A stretch of 38,022 nucleotides of DNA from positions 1 to 38,022 of the forward strand of contig JAEWLJ010000026.1 in the NCBI GenBank assembly GCA_023393455.1, given 5' to 3'. Under the pieces are notes generated by a model, which searched no databases, was not told the DNA's origin, and was given only the letters and a program-made list of their open reading frames with translations. The translations under genes and the position numbers were made by a program. Origin of the DNA: Methanobacteriota archaeon (GTDB taxonomy: Archaea; Halobacteriota; Methanomicrobia; Methanomicrobiales; Methanoculleaceae). Of this stretch, positions 30,752 to 38,022 are shown piece by piece (positions within the stretch are counted from its first letter, which is position 1; each line of letters begins with the position of its first letter).

Positions 30752-31178
30752 CTTCCAGTTCGGTGCCGGGGCCGGAGCCGCGGTCTTCCCCGACGACTGC
30801 GCCTTCCAGTTCTCCACGACCGGGCGCATCCGCCAGGTGCGCCTCGGAAAGGAGAGGCTCGCGACGGTCAGGGCGCAGGACGGGCGCCTGACCCTCGGGA
30901 TAGCCGCAGCGATGCGCCTTCGCGCCCATCTCGCCCCCCCGGCTTACCGGGTCGTGGTGCAGGAAGACGTGGCGCCGTTCGTCGCGGACGGGAAGAACGC
31001 GATGGCAAAACACGTCGTCACCGCCGACGAGGCTATCCGCCCCGGCGACGAGGTGCTGGTGGTGACGGCGGGCGACGTCCTCCTCGCCACCGGGGCGGCG
31101 CTGCTCTCCGGGCGGGAGATGCTGGCATTTAATTACGGTGTAGCGGTAAAAGTACGGCAGGGGAGAGGATCCACATGA
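30693..31178 (+). CDS. PUA-domain RNA-binding protein
   Basis: A 161-residue protein. The C-terminal 75-80 residues are a PUA domain (YRVVVQEDVAPFVADGKNAM, then AKHVVTADEAIRPGDEVLVV, ending LAFNYGVAVKVRQG), the RNA-binding module of pseudouridine and archaeosine enzymes. The N-terminal part (ADFQFGAGAGAAVFP, RIRQVRLG, TVRAQDG) is a pre-PUA-like domain. No catalytic domain is present. The ATG at 30693 has GAGGTG about 8 nt upstream and lies 59 bp inside the RecJ-like gene. Its neighbours NAC and TrmI suggest a role in translation or tRNA; the target is unknown. Confidence 0.85.
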   Translation: MVSTEYSNDSSLKRIRTIADFQFGAGAGAAVFPDDCAFQFSTTGRIRQVRLGKERLATVRAQDGRLTLGIAAAMRLRAHLAPPAYRVVVQEDVAPFVADGKNAMAKHVVTADEAIRPGDEVLVVTAGDVLLATGAALLSGREMLAFNYGVAVKVRQGRGST

Positions 31179-31516
31179 TGCCTGGAAAGATAAACCCGAA
31201 GAAGATGAAGCAGATGATGAAGCAGATGGGCATGGAGATGGAGGAGATCGAGGGCGTCGAGAAGGTCGTCATCTATACGCCCGCGGGAAACTACGTCTTT
31301 GACGGTGCCCAGGTCGTCGCGACCACCATGCAGGGGACCACCTCCTACCAGATCACCGGGGATGCCCGGTTCGAGGAGGCCGTCCCGGAGATCCCCGACG
31401 ACGACGTCGCCCTCGTCGCATCGCAGACCGGGGCAACCGAGGAGACCGCACGGGCGGCGCTCGTCGAGACCCGCGGCGACATCGCCGAAGCGATCCTGAA
31501 ACTCGCGCAGCAATGA
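31175..31516 (+). CDS. nac: Nascent polypeptide-associated complex protein (aNAC)
   Basis: A 113-residue ribosome-associated chaperone that homodimerises in archaea and shields nascent chains. After a basic ribosome-binding N-terminus (GKINPKKMKQMMKQMGMEM), the NAC domain spans about 23-66 (VEKVVIYTPAGNYVFDGAQV, TTSYQITGDA). Residues about 78-113 are a UBA domain (DDVALVASQTGATEETARAA, GDIAEAILKL). Both neighbours overlap by 4 bp. Confidence 0.95.
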   Translation: MMPGKINPKKMKQMMKQMGMEMEEIEGVEKVVIYTPAGNYVFDGAQVVATTMQGTTSYQITGDARFEEAVPEIPDDDVALVASQTGATEETARAALVETRGDIAEAILKLAQQ

Positions 31517-32238
31517 TCGAGAACGGCGAACGTCTTCTGCTCGTCGGTGAGGACCGCGAGTACTTCGTGACGGCGGGCGAGGGTCAATTCTCCACCGACC
31601 GGGGGATGATCGATCTATCGGCGCTCGCGGGCACGAACCCGGGAGGCGAGATCCGGACTCACCTTAACATCCCGTTCACCGTGCTCCGCCCCCGGTCGAC
31701 CGACTTCTTCGTCCACGCAAAACGGAGCGGAGCCCCCATGCTCCCAAAAGACATCGGTATGGTGATCGCCTACACAGGGATGAACCGCAACGACCATGTC
31801 CTCGACGCCGGAACCGGGAGCGGCGTCGCCGCGATCTACTTCGGGGGCATCGCCCGGAGCGTGAAGACCTACGAGGTGCGGCCGGAGTTCGCCCGGATCG
31901 CCGAGAAAAACATCCGCAATGCCCGGCTCGACAACGTCGAGGTGGTCGCTGCCGATATGCTTGACGCGACCGGCGAGTTCGACGTCGTGCATCTCGACCT
32001 CACGATAACCCCGGCGCACGTGGAGCACGCCTTCTCGCTCCTCTCGCCCGGCGGCTATCTCTCCTGTTACACGCCGTTCCTCGAGCACACCTTCGTCGCG
32101 CTCGATGCCGCAGCGCCGCTCTTCCGCGACGTTCACTGCTACGAGTGCATGGAACGGGAACTGACGCGCTCCGGGCGGGGGACCCGGCCATCGACCAGGG
32201 TCGGCCACAGCGGCTACATCACGGTCGCGCGAAAATAG
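31513..32238 (+). CDS. trmI: tRNA (adenine-58 N1)-methyltransferase TrmI
   Basis: A 241-residue class I SAM methyltransferase that makes 1-methyladenosine at position 58 (and 57 in archaea) of the T-loop. The N-terminal beta domain (about 1-65) ends with LNIPFTVLRP. PKDIGMVIAYTGM precedes the SAM-binding DAGTGSGVAAIYFGG, and VRPEFARIAEKNI is the acidic-loop region of the fold. VVHLDLT holds the catalytic motif IV Asp. GHSGYITVARK closes the protein. Length is slightly short but within the family. It is the last gene of the RecJ-like operon. Confidence 0.93.
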   Translation: MIENGERLLLVGEDREYFVTAGEGQFSTDRGMIDLSALAGTNPGGEIRTHLNIPFTVLRPRSTDFFVHAKRSGAPMLPKDIGMVIAYTGMNRNDHVLDAGTGSGVAAIYFGGIARSVKTYEVRPEFARIAEKNIRNARLDNVEVVAADMLDATGEFDVVHLDLTITPAHVEHAFSLLSPGGYLSCYTPFLEHTFVALDAAAPLFRDVHCYECMERELTRSGRGTRPSTRVGHSGYITVARK

Positions 32239-32242
32239 AGGG

Positions 32243-32431
32243 TCAGTATTCCTTCAGCGGGTGTTCCCACCCGGTGTAGCCACAGTAGATGCAGCAGTCC
32301 CCGTCGCAGTGCTTGCACCTCTGCGGTGGCTGCGGCACCATCACGGTGCCTTTTTTGTTGCAGTACATGCACCCGGCCCCCTCGCAGTGGCAGCAGACCT
32401 CAGGCGCGTACTCTACCTTCTCTTCGGACAT
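32243..32431 (-). CDS. Small DnaJ-type zinc-finger protein (62 aa)
   Basis: A 62-residue protein almost entirely made of two zinc-binding half sites like the cysteine-rich domain of DnaJ: CCHCEGAGCMYCNKKG (cysteines 13-24) and CKHCDGDCCIYCGYTG (39-50). It has no J domain. I start at ATG 32431 (SEEKVEYAPE), with GGAG about 9 nt upstream; a start at 32473 would add 14 proline-rich residues without support. It is convergent with trmI, only 4 nt apart, and divergent from pyrB. A redox or protein-binding role is possible; function unknown. Confidence 0.8.
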   Translation of the reverse strand: MSEEKVEYAPEVCCHCEGAGCMYCNKKGTVMVPQPPQRCKHCDGDCCIYCGYTGWEHPLKEY

Positions 32432-32511
32432 GCGCTCTAACTCCAGATGATATGAGGGGGGCGGAGGTGACAAAGGTTGTCATGGAGGTCGGGCACGCAC
32501 CCGAAAAAAAG

Positions 32512-32520
32512 GTATTAGTG
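32512..32520 (+). promoter_or_regulatory. TATA-like box upstream of pyrB
   Basis: GTATTAGTG follows an A-run (TFB-element-like) and would start transcription near 32540, leaving a leader of about 70 nt. Confidence 0.35.
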
Positions 32521-32564
32521 GGTGTGCGGCGAACCACTATTCAGGAGAGGAAGGGGCGGAACAA

Positions 32565-32602
32565 TCCGGACATGGGCGCCCGGATCAGATGCCCCGGAAG
32601 GT
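32565..32602 (+). promoter_or_regulatory. Leader hairpin overlapping the pyrB Shine-Dalgarno
   Basis: TCCGG (32565-32569) pairs with CCGGA (32594-32598), and GGGC (32574-32577) with GCCC (32591-32594, one base shared). The right arm runs into GGAAGGT, the likely ribosome-binding site 10 nt before the ATG at 32612. Masking of the site is possible; no known riboswitch class is recognised. Confidence 0.35.
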
Positions 32603-32611
32603 AGCCGCACG

Positions 32612-33508
32612 ATGTACCACATAATATCAATCCGCGATTTTGAGAGGAGTGATCTCGATCACCTGCTTGACCGGGCGCAGGAGTTCGACACCGGCAATTA
32701 CCGACCCGGACTGCTTGACGACAAACTCCTGGCGCTTCTCTTCTTCGAGCCAAGCACCAGAACGAGGATGTCGTTTGCAGCGGCCATGGGTCGGCTCGGC
32801 GGGAAGTCGATCAGTGTCGATTCCGTGGAGGCAAGTTCCATCGTCAAGGGAGAGACGCTCGCAGACACCATCCGGGTGATAAGCAGTTACGTGGACGCCG
32901 TGGTGCTCCGCCACCCAAAGGAAGGGGCGGCGCGGCTCGCGAGCGAGTTCACCTCGGTGCCGGTCATCAACGCCGGCGACGGCGCGGGGCAGCACCCGAG
33001 CCAGACGCTGCTCGACCTCTACACCATCAGGCAGTCGATGCCGATCGACGGGATCGACGTCGGGCTTTTAGGGGATCTCCGCTACGGCAGGACGGCGCAC
33101 TCGCTCGCGCTCGCCCTCTCCCTCTACGACGTCACGTTGCACACGGTCGCACCCGGAGGGCTCGAGATGCCGGCGAACATCACCCTTGAACTCCGGGAAC
33201 GCGGTATGGAGGTCATCGAGCACCCGACCGTCGAGGAGGCGATCCGGGAACTCGACGTCCTCTACGTCACGAGGATCCAGCGCGAACGGTTCCCGGACTC
33301 GGCATCATACTACGACGTCGCGTCCAGTTACCGGATCACGACCGACCTGCTCGACGACGTGAAAGAGCGGCTGATGATCCTCCACCCGCTCCCGCGCGCG
33401 GGAGAGATCGATCCGGCGGTGGACAACACGCCATACGCGCGCTACTTCGAGCAGGCGAGGAACGGTGTTCCCGTCAGGATGGCACTCCTTCACGAGGTGA
33501 TGAAATGA
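32612..33508 (+). CDS. pyrB: Aspartate carbamoyltransferase catalytic subunit
   Basis: A 298-residue enzyme joining carbamoyl phosphate and aspartate, the first committed pyrimidine step. FFEPSTRTRMSF at 44-55 binds carbamoyl phosphate. GAGQHPSQTLLDLYTI and the LGDLRYGRTAHSLA region follow, and MILHPLPR near 260 closes the active site. Length is normal. The start at 32612 follows GGAAGGT; the frame is open further upstream but that part has no homology. pyrI follows with a 4-bp overlap, so the allosteric holoenzyme is encoded here. Confidence 0.96.
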   Translation: MYHIISIRDFERSDLDHLLDRAQEFDTGNYRPGLLDDKLLALLFFEPSTRTRMSFAAAMGRLGGKSISVDSVEASSIVKGETLADTIRVISSYVDAVVLRHPKEGAARLASEFTSVPVINAGDGAGQHPSQTLLDLYTIRQSMPIDGIDVGLLGDLRYGRTAHSLALALSLYDVTLHTVAPGGLEMPANITLELRERGMEVIEHPTVEEAIRELDVLYVTRIQRERFPDSASYYDVASSYRITTDLLDDVKERLMILHPLPRAGEIDPAVDNTPYARYFEQARNGVPVRMALLHEVMK

Positions 33509-33972
33509 CCAGGAAAGACCCGTCGGGAGGGCTGATCATCAGCCCCATCAAGAACGGCACCGTCATCGACCATATCACCGCCGGCGAGGCGCTGAACGTG
33601 CTACGGATCCTCGGGATCACCGGGTCGACCCGGGAATGCCTGAGCATCGCGACGAACGTCAAGAGCGGATGGATGGGGACGAAGGATATCGTCAAGGTCG
33701 AGAACCGGGAACTCCGCGCGGAGGAGGTCGACCGGATCGCCCTGCTTGCGCCGCATGCGAAGATCAACATCATCCGGGACTGCAAGGTCGTGGAGAAGAA
33801 GGGCGTAGAGATCCCGGAGGTCCTCAGGGGCGTGGTCAGGTGCCCGAATCCCGGTTGCATCACGAACACGGACGAGCCTGTCGCGAGCACGTTCGAGGTG
33901 CTCGACAAGGGGCTGCACTGCCTCTACTGCGACTGGCTGATCAAGGACGATATCGCAAACCACATCATCTGA
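33505..33972 (+). CDS. pyrI: Aspartate carbamoyltransferase regulatory subunit
   Basis: A 155-residue subunit that binds CTP or ATP and transmits feedback control to PyrB. The N-terminal allosteric domain has ISPIKNGTVIDHITAGEALNVLRIL (nucleotide site lysine and aspartate region, split as ISPIKNGTVIDHI and TAGEALNVL). The C-terminal zinc domain has all four cysteines: CPNPGC and, after about 24 residues, CLYC. It overlaps convergent coaD by 8 bp. Confidence 0.96.
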   Translation: MTRKDPSGGLIISPIKNGTVIDHITAGEALNVLRILGITGSTRECLSIATNVKSGWMGTKDIVKVENRELRAEEVDRIALLAPHAKINIIRDCKVVEKKGVEIPEVLRGVVRCPNPGCITNTDEPVASTFEVLDKGLHCLYCDWLIKDDIANHII

Positions 33973-34423
33973 TCAGGCGTCCGTGCCGGTCGATCTCCCC
34001 CCGGTAGATCCGGGTGCTCGAGATCCGCCGGCCATCTTCGGCGAGAACGCACGAGATCTCGTGGAGATCTACTTTTCTCTTCCCCCGCTCGCGCCGGAGT
34101 TCGTTGATCTCAACGGCGACCGGGAAGGTCTCCTCGGAGACGACCAGGATCTCGAAGTCCGCGTCGAGAGCGCTGCCATAGCGGTCGGTGAGCGGTATGA
34201 CCGTCCACGTCGCGGTGTAGCCGTGTTCGCGAATGAATGACGTGATGTTCTCAAGCCGTCTTTCGTAGGTCGTGACGGGATGGACCTTTGCACCGGCAAA
34301 CTCGTCGGTCGTCAATCCGATGATAACCTCTCCATCGGGCCCGGCGAGTTCAAAGGAGCGGGAGAGGAGTTTCCGGTGCCCGGCATGCAGGGGATCGAAC
34401 GTCCCCCCGACCATCACTCTCAT
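33965..34423 (-). CDS. coaD: Archaeal phosphopantetheine adenylyltransferase
   Basis: A 152-residue nucleotidyltransferase of coenzyme A synthesis, converting 4'-phosphopantetheine plus ATP to dephospho-CoA. The opening VMVGGTFDPLHAGHRKLL contains the ATP-binding HAGH, and the C-terminal RRISSTRIYRG is the second motif (ISSTRI). The archaeal/eukaryotic-type form is about this size. TATA-like CCATAAAAC lies about 25 nt upstream on the minus strand (about 34445-34453). Confidence 0.92.
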   Translation of the reverse strand: MRVMVGGTFDPLHAGHRKLLSRSFELAGPDGEVIIGLTTDEFAGAKVHPVTTYERRLENITSFIREHGYTATWTVIPLTDRYGSALDADFEILVVSEETFPVAVEINELRRERGKRKVDLHEISCVLAEDGRRISSTRIYRGEIDRHGRLIR

Positions 34424-34534
34424 CCAGAGGCGTTAGCCGCGAGGGGTTTTATGGGTAGTGATCGGCGGCGAAGAAGGGGGTTCGAGCACCGGAGGTGCAG
34501 ATTCTCCGGCTGTCACGCGATACCGGGCGGGCAC

Positions 34535-34548
34535 AAAAAAGGAAAAAA
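34535..34548 (-). terminator. Double T-run after the DUF4013-like gene
   Basis: Minus strand reads TTTTTTCCTTTTTT starting 16 nt past the stop at 34565, a typical archaeal terminator. Confidence 0.6.
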
Positions 34549-34564
34549 CGCCTCTCCGGCCGCG

Positions 34565-35398
34565 TCAGTACTTGTACCAGCGCCCCTTCTCGTCGTACTC
34601 CCCCTGCTGCACCTCGGAGACACCCACATGGTTCTTGAAGAAACTCGCCTTGTAGGCGTAGAGGAAAACCGAGAAGAGCACGATCACGAACGCATAGACG
34701 ATTGCGGTGACCCATATCCCTTCCGTCCCGATGAGTGCGAGGAGGTCTTCCGGCATCACTGCCTGGAGTTCTTCGGGGCTCATGGTGGTGAGCGGTTCGA
34801 GTTTCTCCACGAGGAGTGCCGTCCAGGCAAAGAGGGCGAAAAACCCGAGCACCGCGAAGACGACGATGTTTACCAGGTAGAAGACGAGAACGCTGCCGAT
34901 GTTGTTCATGACGAACTCGACGCTCCGCCGAATCGACTCAAAGACACCCGTCTCTTCAAAGACCGCCGCGGTGTCGTAGAAGAACGTGAAGAAGGCGATC
35001 GAGAGGATGACCCCGAAGAGGAGCGGGGTCACGGTTGCGGCGGCTCCGGCACTGATGAGCGCGAGCGGTATCGCGAGCAGGATGCTGGTCAGGACTATTG
35101 CGAAGAAGATGACCAGTGACGGGAGGAGTATCCGGAAGTAGTAGGTCTTCCCCGATTCTACGAACGCGTCGACGGAGAAGTTCTCCGCGCGGATCGTGCC
35201 GTAGACGCCACCGACCAGAAACGGCATCACGAGAACCTGCAGGATTGCCAGGGGCTGCGTGTAGAACGCCCCGCCGTAGATGGGGACGACGAGGTTGAGA
35301 ACCGCGAGAGCGCCCATGACACCCCCGATCAGCCAGAGGATAGGGTGCCGCCGGAGGAGCCCGGTAGCCCCGGTGACCGATTCGAGCGTCATGCTCAT
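34565..35398 (-). CDS. DUF4013-like polytopic membrane protein
   Basis: A 277-residue protein with about six hydrophobic helices arranged as in DUF4013/'glycerophosphoryl diester phosphodiesterase membrane' type proteins: an N-terminal RRHPILWLIGGVMGALAVLN, a GGVYGTI segment, a long paired helix region (PSLVIFFAIVLTSILLAIPL), then VFESIRRSVEFVMNNIGSVLVFYLVN. The C-terminus is soluble and ends GRWYKY. Function unknown. Its start overlaps the COG1751 gene by 4 bp, and both end at a strong T-run terminator. Confidence 0.7.
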   Translation of the reverse strand: MSMTLESVTGATGLLRRHPILWLIGGVMGALAVLNLVVPIYGGAFYTQPLAILQVLVMPFLVGGVYGTIRAENFSVDAFVESGKTYYFRILLPSLVIFFAIVLTSILLAIPLALISAGAAATVTPLLFGVILSIAFFTFFYDTAAVFEETGVFESIRRSVEFVMNNIGSVLVFYLVNIVVFAVLGFFALFAWTALLVEKLEPLTTMSPEELQAVMPEDLLALIGTEGIWVTAIVYAFVIVLFSVFLYAYKASFFKNHVGVSEVQQGEYDEKGRWYKY

Positions 35399-35985
35399 CG
35401 GTTCCTCGGCATGGCAACGATCTCGCGCACCTGCAGGTCGAAGAATGCTGTGGTATGCGCGGGACGGATGACGCAGACGGTATCGGCTCCGGTCGCGGTG
35501 CCCCCGACCGCGACCACCTCTTCATCGACCCCGACCGCGCCCTGGTCGGCCGCGATGAGAACGCACTCCACCGCGACCTTCAGGCCGACCGCGACGGTCC
35601 GCCGCAGGGCCTCGGCGATCGCTTCCGTGCGGGAACTCCCGCCGAGTCTCGATGAACGGGAGATCGCCCGCTCAAGCCCGGAGAGCGCGTGCGTGCCGGT
35701 GACGATCTTCGCCCCTCCCGCCCGGAGAGTCTCGGCCGCCTCCGGCGAGAACTCCCACTCGCCGGGTTTCGAGAACCCAACCGCGTGGGTGACGACGATC
35801 AGTTCGAGGTCGCCCCCCGCCATAGCGTCCCGGAAGGCAAGCGCCGTCCGGCCGCTGCTGCTCGCGACGACGATCTTTTTGAGGCCGAGTTCCCGCGCCC
35901 GCTCGACGGCGAACCTAGCGGCGTCGCGGGTGTTCTCGACGCCCGGCGCATCGAAGTAGTAGGTATTCCGGGTTACGAAACTCAT
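35395..35985 (-). CDS. Pyruvate-kinase alpha/beta-domain-like protein (COG1751)
   Basis: A 196-residue protein resembling only the C-terminal domain of pyruvate kinase. The Rossmann-like start YYFDAPGVENTRDAARFAVERA is typical. It is followed by KKIVVASSSGRTALAFRDA (the effector-site-like phosphate loop), LIVVTHAVGF and GAKIVTGTHALSGLERAI. No catalytic barrel is present, so this is not a pyruvate kinase. In complete enzymes the domain binds sugar phosphate effectors; ligand here unknown. It is co-transcribed with the membrane protein gene downstream. Confidence 0.8.
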   Translation of the reverse strand: MSFVTRNTYYFDAPGVENTRDAARFAVERARELGLKKIVVASSSGRTALAFRDAMAGGDLELIVVTHAVGFSKPGEWEFSPEAAETLRAGGAKIVTGTHALSGLERAISRSSRLGGSSRTEAIAEALRRTVAVGLKVAVECVLIAADQGAVGVDEEVVAVGGTATGADTVCVIRPAHTTAFFDLQVREIVAMPRNR

Positions 35986-36137
35986 GCAATCATGTTGTCG
36001 CTGCTCCTAATTGAACCTCCCATACCCATGGTGGGGGCTGCAACGGCACGGTCAGGGTCGCTCTGCCGGGGAAAGAAGGTGATAAATGGTGGATAGCCCA
36101 ACACTACTCTCAGCCTAACGGTACGGCAGGAGTTCTC

Positions 36138-37307
36138 ATGATAACACTCGCCATTGCAGGAAAACCAAACTGTGGAAAATCGACGTTTTTCAGGGCGGCG
36201 ACCCTTGCCCAGGTGGAGATCGCCAACTACCCGTTCACGACCATCGATGCAAACCACGGCGTCGCGTACGTCCGGACAGCCTGCCCGTGCCAGGAGATGC
36301 ATGTCCCGTGCGAAAACTGCCGGGACGGGGTCAGGTTCATCCCGGTCGGGCTGATCGATGTGGCGGGTCTCGTCCCCGAGGCGCACCTCGGGCGGGGGCT
36401 CGGCAACCAGTTCCTCGACAACCTCCGGCAGGCGGACGCCATCATCCAGGTCGTCGATGCCAGCGGGGCGACGGATGCCGAGGGGAACCCGATCGATATC
36501 GGCTCGCGCGACCCGGTGAAGGACATCGAGTTCCTCCAGTACGAGATGTCGATGTGGATGTACGGCATCCTCTCGCGGAACTGGGCGAAACTCCTGCGGC
36601 AGGCTCAGGCGAGGGACTTCTCGCTCGAGGCAGCTGTCGCCGAGGTCTTTGCCGGTCTCGGGATCACCTACGAGCATGTCCGCGACGCCACCGGGGCGGT
36701 CGGGATCGAACTCCGGACGGCGGGGGAGGAAGACCTGATCCGGTTCTGCCGGGAGTTAATGGCGACCAGCAAGCCGATGCTGATCGTCGGGAACAAGGCC
36801 GACCTGGCGCCGCCGGAGTGCCTTGAGCGGCTCGGAAATCACGACGTCGTCTTTGCAAGCGCTGCGAGCGAATTTGCGCTCCGGATGGCCGCAGAGGGGA
36901 AGTTCATCCACTACCTCCCCGGCGATGGGGGTTTCACCGAGAACCCCGGTGCGAACCTCAGCGACGCGCAGCGTGCCGGGCTCGCGAAGGTCGCGGAGTT
37001 CATGCAGAAGTTCGACGGCACCGGCGTTCAGAAGGCGCTGGACGCCGCGGTCTTCACCCTCCTCGACCGGATCGTCGTCTTCCCGGTCGAGGACGAGCAC
37101 AAACTCACCGACGGCAAGGGGAGGGTTCTCCCCGACGCGTTCCTCATGAAACGCGGGTCGACCTCTCGCGACCTCGCCTTCCAGGTCCACACCGATATCG
37201 GCGAAGGGTTCCTGTATGCCATCGACGCAAAGACCGGGATGCGGATCAAGGATACCCAGGAACTGAAGAACGGCGACATCATCAAGATCGTCAGCGTCCG
37301 AAAGTGA
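36138..37307 (+). CDS. YchF/Obg-related GTPase with TGS domain
   Basis: A 389-residue P-loop protein of the archaeal YchF-like branch (Ygr210 relatives) of the Obg family. G1 GKPNCGKST is at 8-16, G3 is in LIDVAGLVPEA (about 75-85), and the specificity motif NKAD is at about 219-222, consistent with GTP use; bacterial YchF has a changed motif and prefers ATP. A cysteine-rich insert CPCQEMHVPCENC at about 49-61 is notable. The C-terminal TGS-like domain ends KNGDIIKIVSVRK. GGAG lies 5 nt before the ATG. Probably ribosome-associated. Confidence 0.88.
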   Translation: MITLAIAGKPNCGKSTFFRAATLAQVEIANYPFTTIDANHGVAYVRTACPCQEMHVPCENCRDGVRFIPVGLIDVAGLVPEAHLGRGLGNQFLDNLRQADAIIQVVDASGATDAEGNPIDIGSRDPVKDIEFLQYEMSMWMYGILSRNWAKLLRQAQARDFSLEAAVAEVFAGLGITYEHVRDATGAVGIELRTAGEEDLIRFCRELMATSKPMLIVGNKADLAPPECLERLGNHDVVFASAASEFALRMAAEGKFIHYLPGDGGFTENPGANLSDAQRAGLAKVAEFMQKFDGTGVQKALDAAVFTLLDRIVVFPVEDEHKLTDGKGRVLPDAFLMKRGSTSRDLAFQVHTDIGEGFLYAIDAKTGMRIKDTQELKNGDIIKIVSVRK

Positions 37308-37321
37308 ACCGCAGGCACGGG

Positions 37322-37357
37322 GAGGCGGGACGCCTCTCCTCCGCGCTCCGGGGAGCG
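37322..37357 (+). terminator. Tandem hairpins after the YchF-like gene
   Basis: GAGGCG-GGA-CGCCTC (37322-37336) and CGCTCC-GG-GGAGCG (37344-37357) follow the stop by 15 nt. They look like RNA 3' end structures; no T-run follows. Confidence 0.35.
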
Positions 37358-37396
37358 AACCGGCACCTCCCGCGAACCGGTGCAGATCGGCAGGCA

Positions 37397-37404
37397 TTTA
37401 TATC
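37397..37404 (+). promoter_or_regulatory. TATA box for the 106-residue gene
   Basis: TTTATATC is centred about 27 nt before the ATG at 37428, and no Shine-Dalgarno is visible, so the message is probably leaderless. Confidence 0.6.
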
Positions 37405-37427
37405 GCCTTGATAAATATTCGATCATC

Positions 37428-37748
37428 ATGAGCGGCGAGGTCTACCAGGCGCAGGTCCTCCGGAACTTCTTCGACACCATCACCGGAACGGACAGGAACC
37501 TGACCCGGATCTACATGTGCGTGATGAGCCTCGCCAAGCTCCGGATGGAGTCCCCCGAGAGGATGACGTTCCTCGTGGACCAGCTCCGCAAGTCCAAGCA
37601 GAAGCGGGAACTCTCGGTCGATATCATCGATTATATGTGCGACGTGGCGCGTGACATCGAACTCGCCACCGTCCAGACCGCGTTCGGCGTCAAAGACATC
37701 AATGCGGTCGCCGACGAGTTCAGCGGGATCAGCCTGGACTCACTCTGA
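37428..37748 (+). CDS. Unrecognised helical protein (106 aa)
   Basis: I do not recognise this family. The 106-residue protein is predicted all-helical by eye: EVYQAQVLRNFFDTITG, then NLTRIYMCVMSLAKLRM, PERMTFLVDQLRKSKQKREL, then SVDIIDYMCDVARDIELATV, and a C-terminal GVKDINAVADEFSGISLDSL. It has no signal peptide or membrane helix and only two cysteines. It has its own clear TATA box and a T-run terminator (37752-37757), so it is a single-gene transcript. Composition is that of the neighbouring genes, which argues against recent transfer. Confidence 0.75.
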   Translation: MSGEVYQAQVLRNFFDTITGTDRNLTRIYMCVMSLAKLRMESPERMTFLVDQLRKSKQKRELSVDIIDYMCDVARDIELATVQTAFGVKDINAVADEFSGISLDSL

Positions 37749-37751
37749 TAC

Positions 37752-37757
37752 TTTTTT
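37752..37757 (+). terminator. T-run terminator
   Basis: Six Ts start 4 nt after the stop of the 106-residue gene. Confidence 0.55.
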
Positions 37758-37865
37758 CGGAGACGCCCATTCGGCTACCCCGTGGTCTCTTGATTACCCG
37801 GGGTTTTCTTGACATTGGCTCCTCGTTTTAGTGATCCCCGGCTATCCCGTCCTTAGCGGCAATTT

Positions 37866-37900
37866 CATTCAGTCTCTCGCGCGAAGCCGCGAAGGACGCG
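37866..37900 (+). repeat. Family A half-unit
   Basis: CAGTCTCTCGCGCGAAGCCG, then CGAAGGACGCG. It matches the right arm of the 18733-18897 units (CAGTCTCACGCGAAG on the reverse of unit 2) with one or two changes; the opposite arm is missing. Confidence 0.6.
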
Positions 37901-37938
37901 TTTTGCTCTATCGAGAGGGCGGAGACTCGGGGGAAGAA

Positions 37939-38022
37939 CCGTGCACGGCTTTCGTGGGGGTATCGCCATACACTGACCCCGCCCCAGGGGGCGGGGAAGA
38001 AGGCCGGAGGCCGGGCGGGGTG
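37939..38022 (+). repeat. Dispersed repeat family B, copy at right edge
   Basis: CCGTGCACGG leads into CGGCTTTCGTGGGGGTATCG, CCATACACTG, and a GCCCC/GGGGC hairpin, then GGCCGGAGGCCGGGCGGGG at the window end. It is the best match to copy 5. It is probably cut by the window edge. Confidence 0.7.

Noticed and set aside
29333..30829. Antisense open frame of 498 codons over the RecJ-like gene
   Set aside because: No motifs, and the plus strand has DHH and DHHA1 signatures across the same bases.

Overview
The window reads as a stretch of a high-GC methanogenic euryarchaeon, most likely Methanomicrobiales and Methanoculleus-like. The lineage call is inference from gene content: MfnB of methanofuran synthesis, an HdrA-type iron-sulfur flavoprotein, digeranylgeranylglyceryl phosphate synthase for ether lipids, archaeal RNase P proteins, SBDS, NAC, prefoldin and RNA polymerase subunit P. 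tRNA genes lack an encoded CCA, one has an archaeal-type intron, and many genes have a TATA-like box about 25-30 nt before a leaderless ATG. The sequence is mainly chromosomal housekeeping; there is no insertion sequence, prophage or CRISPR array.

Layout. 1-274 is non-coding with a folded inverted repeat. 275-899 is a PIN/RHH toxin-antitoxin pair. 954-2162 is a Bcr/CflA-type exporter. 2214-4839 holds tRNA-Glu, a DRG GTPase convergent with Trm1, and tRNA-Arg. 4913-6523 holds the lipid prenyltransferase and a bactofilin-like protein. 6488-10008 (minus) is a tightly overlapped four-gene operon: gamma-carbonic-anhydrase-like protein, minimal HdrA-like protein, MtnA-type isomerase, DUF116 membrane protein. 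A DUF92 membrane protein (minus) and ValS (plus) follow. Thymidylate kinase and a HisA-like protein are divergent from mfnB-guaB. 17568-18600 is a two-HTH regulator with an Hsp20-like partner. 18907-20089 has a HEAT-repeat protein, a previously easy-to-miss 41-residue membrane protein, tRNA-Asp and intron-containing tRNA-Tyr. A LeuA/CimA-family synthase follows.

21814-26630 (minus) is the archaeal translation/proteasome/RNase P superoperon: eL15, Rpp30, Rpp14/Pop5, PsmA, SBDS, eL43, RpoP, Brix, Pcc1, prefoldin beta. The exosome genes Rrp4-Rrp41-Rrp42, which lie between SBDS and eL43 in many archaea, are absent. 26757-28707 carries moaC and nnr. 29348-32238 is a RecJ-like/PUA/NAC/TrmI operon. 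Then come a DnaJ-type zinc mini-protein, pyrB-pyrI, archaeal coaD, a DUF4013-like membrane protein with a COG1751 partner, a YchF-like GTPase and an unrecognised 106-residue protein.

The most unusual material is non-coding. A family of intergenic repeats with the core GGGTATCGCCAT occurs about eight times in both orientations in four gene-free segments, including both window edges. A second hairpin family built on CTTCGCGTGAG/CTCACGCGAAG sits at 18733-18897 and 37866-37900. I found no clear-cut new defence or metabolic system; the best leads are these repeats, the minimal HdrA operon, the exosome-less superoperon and the folded element at 148-223.
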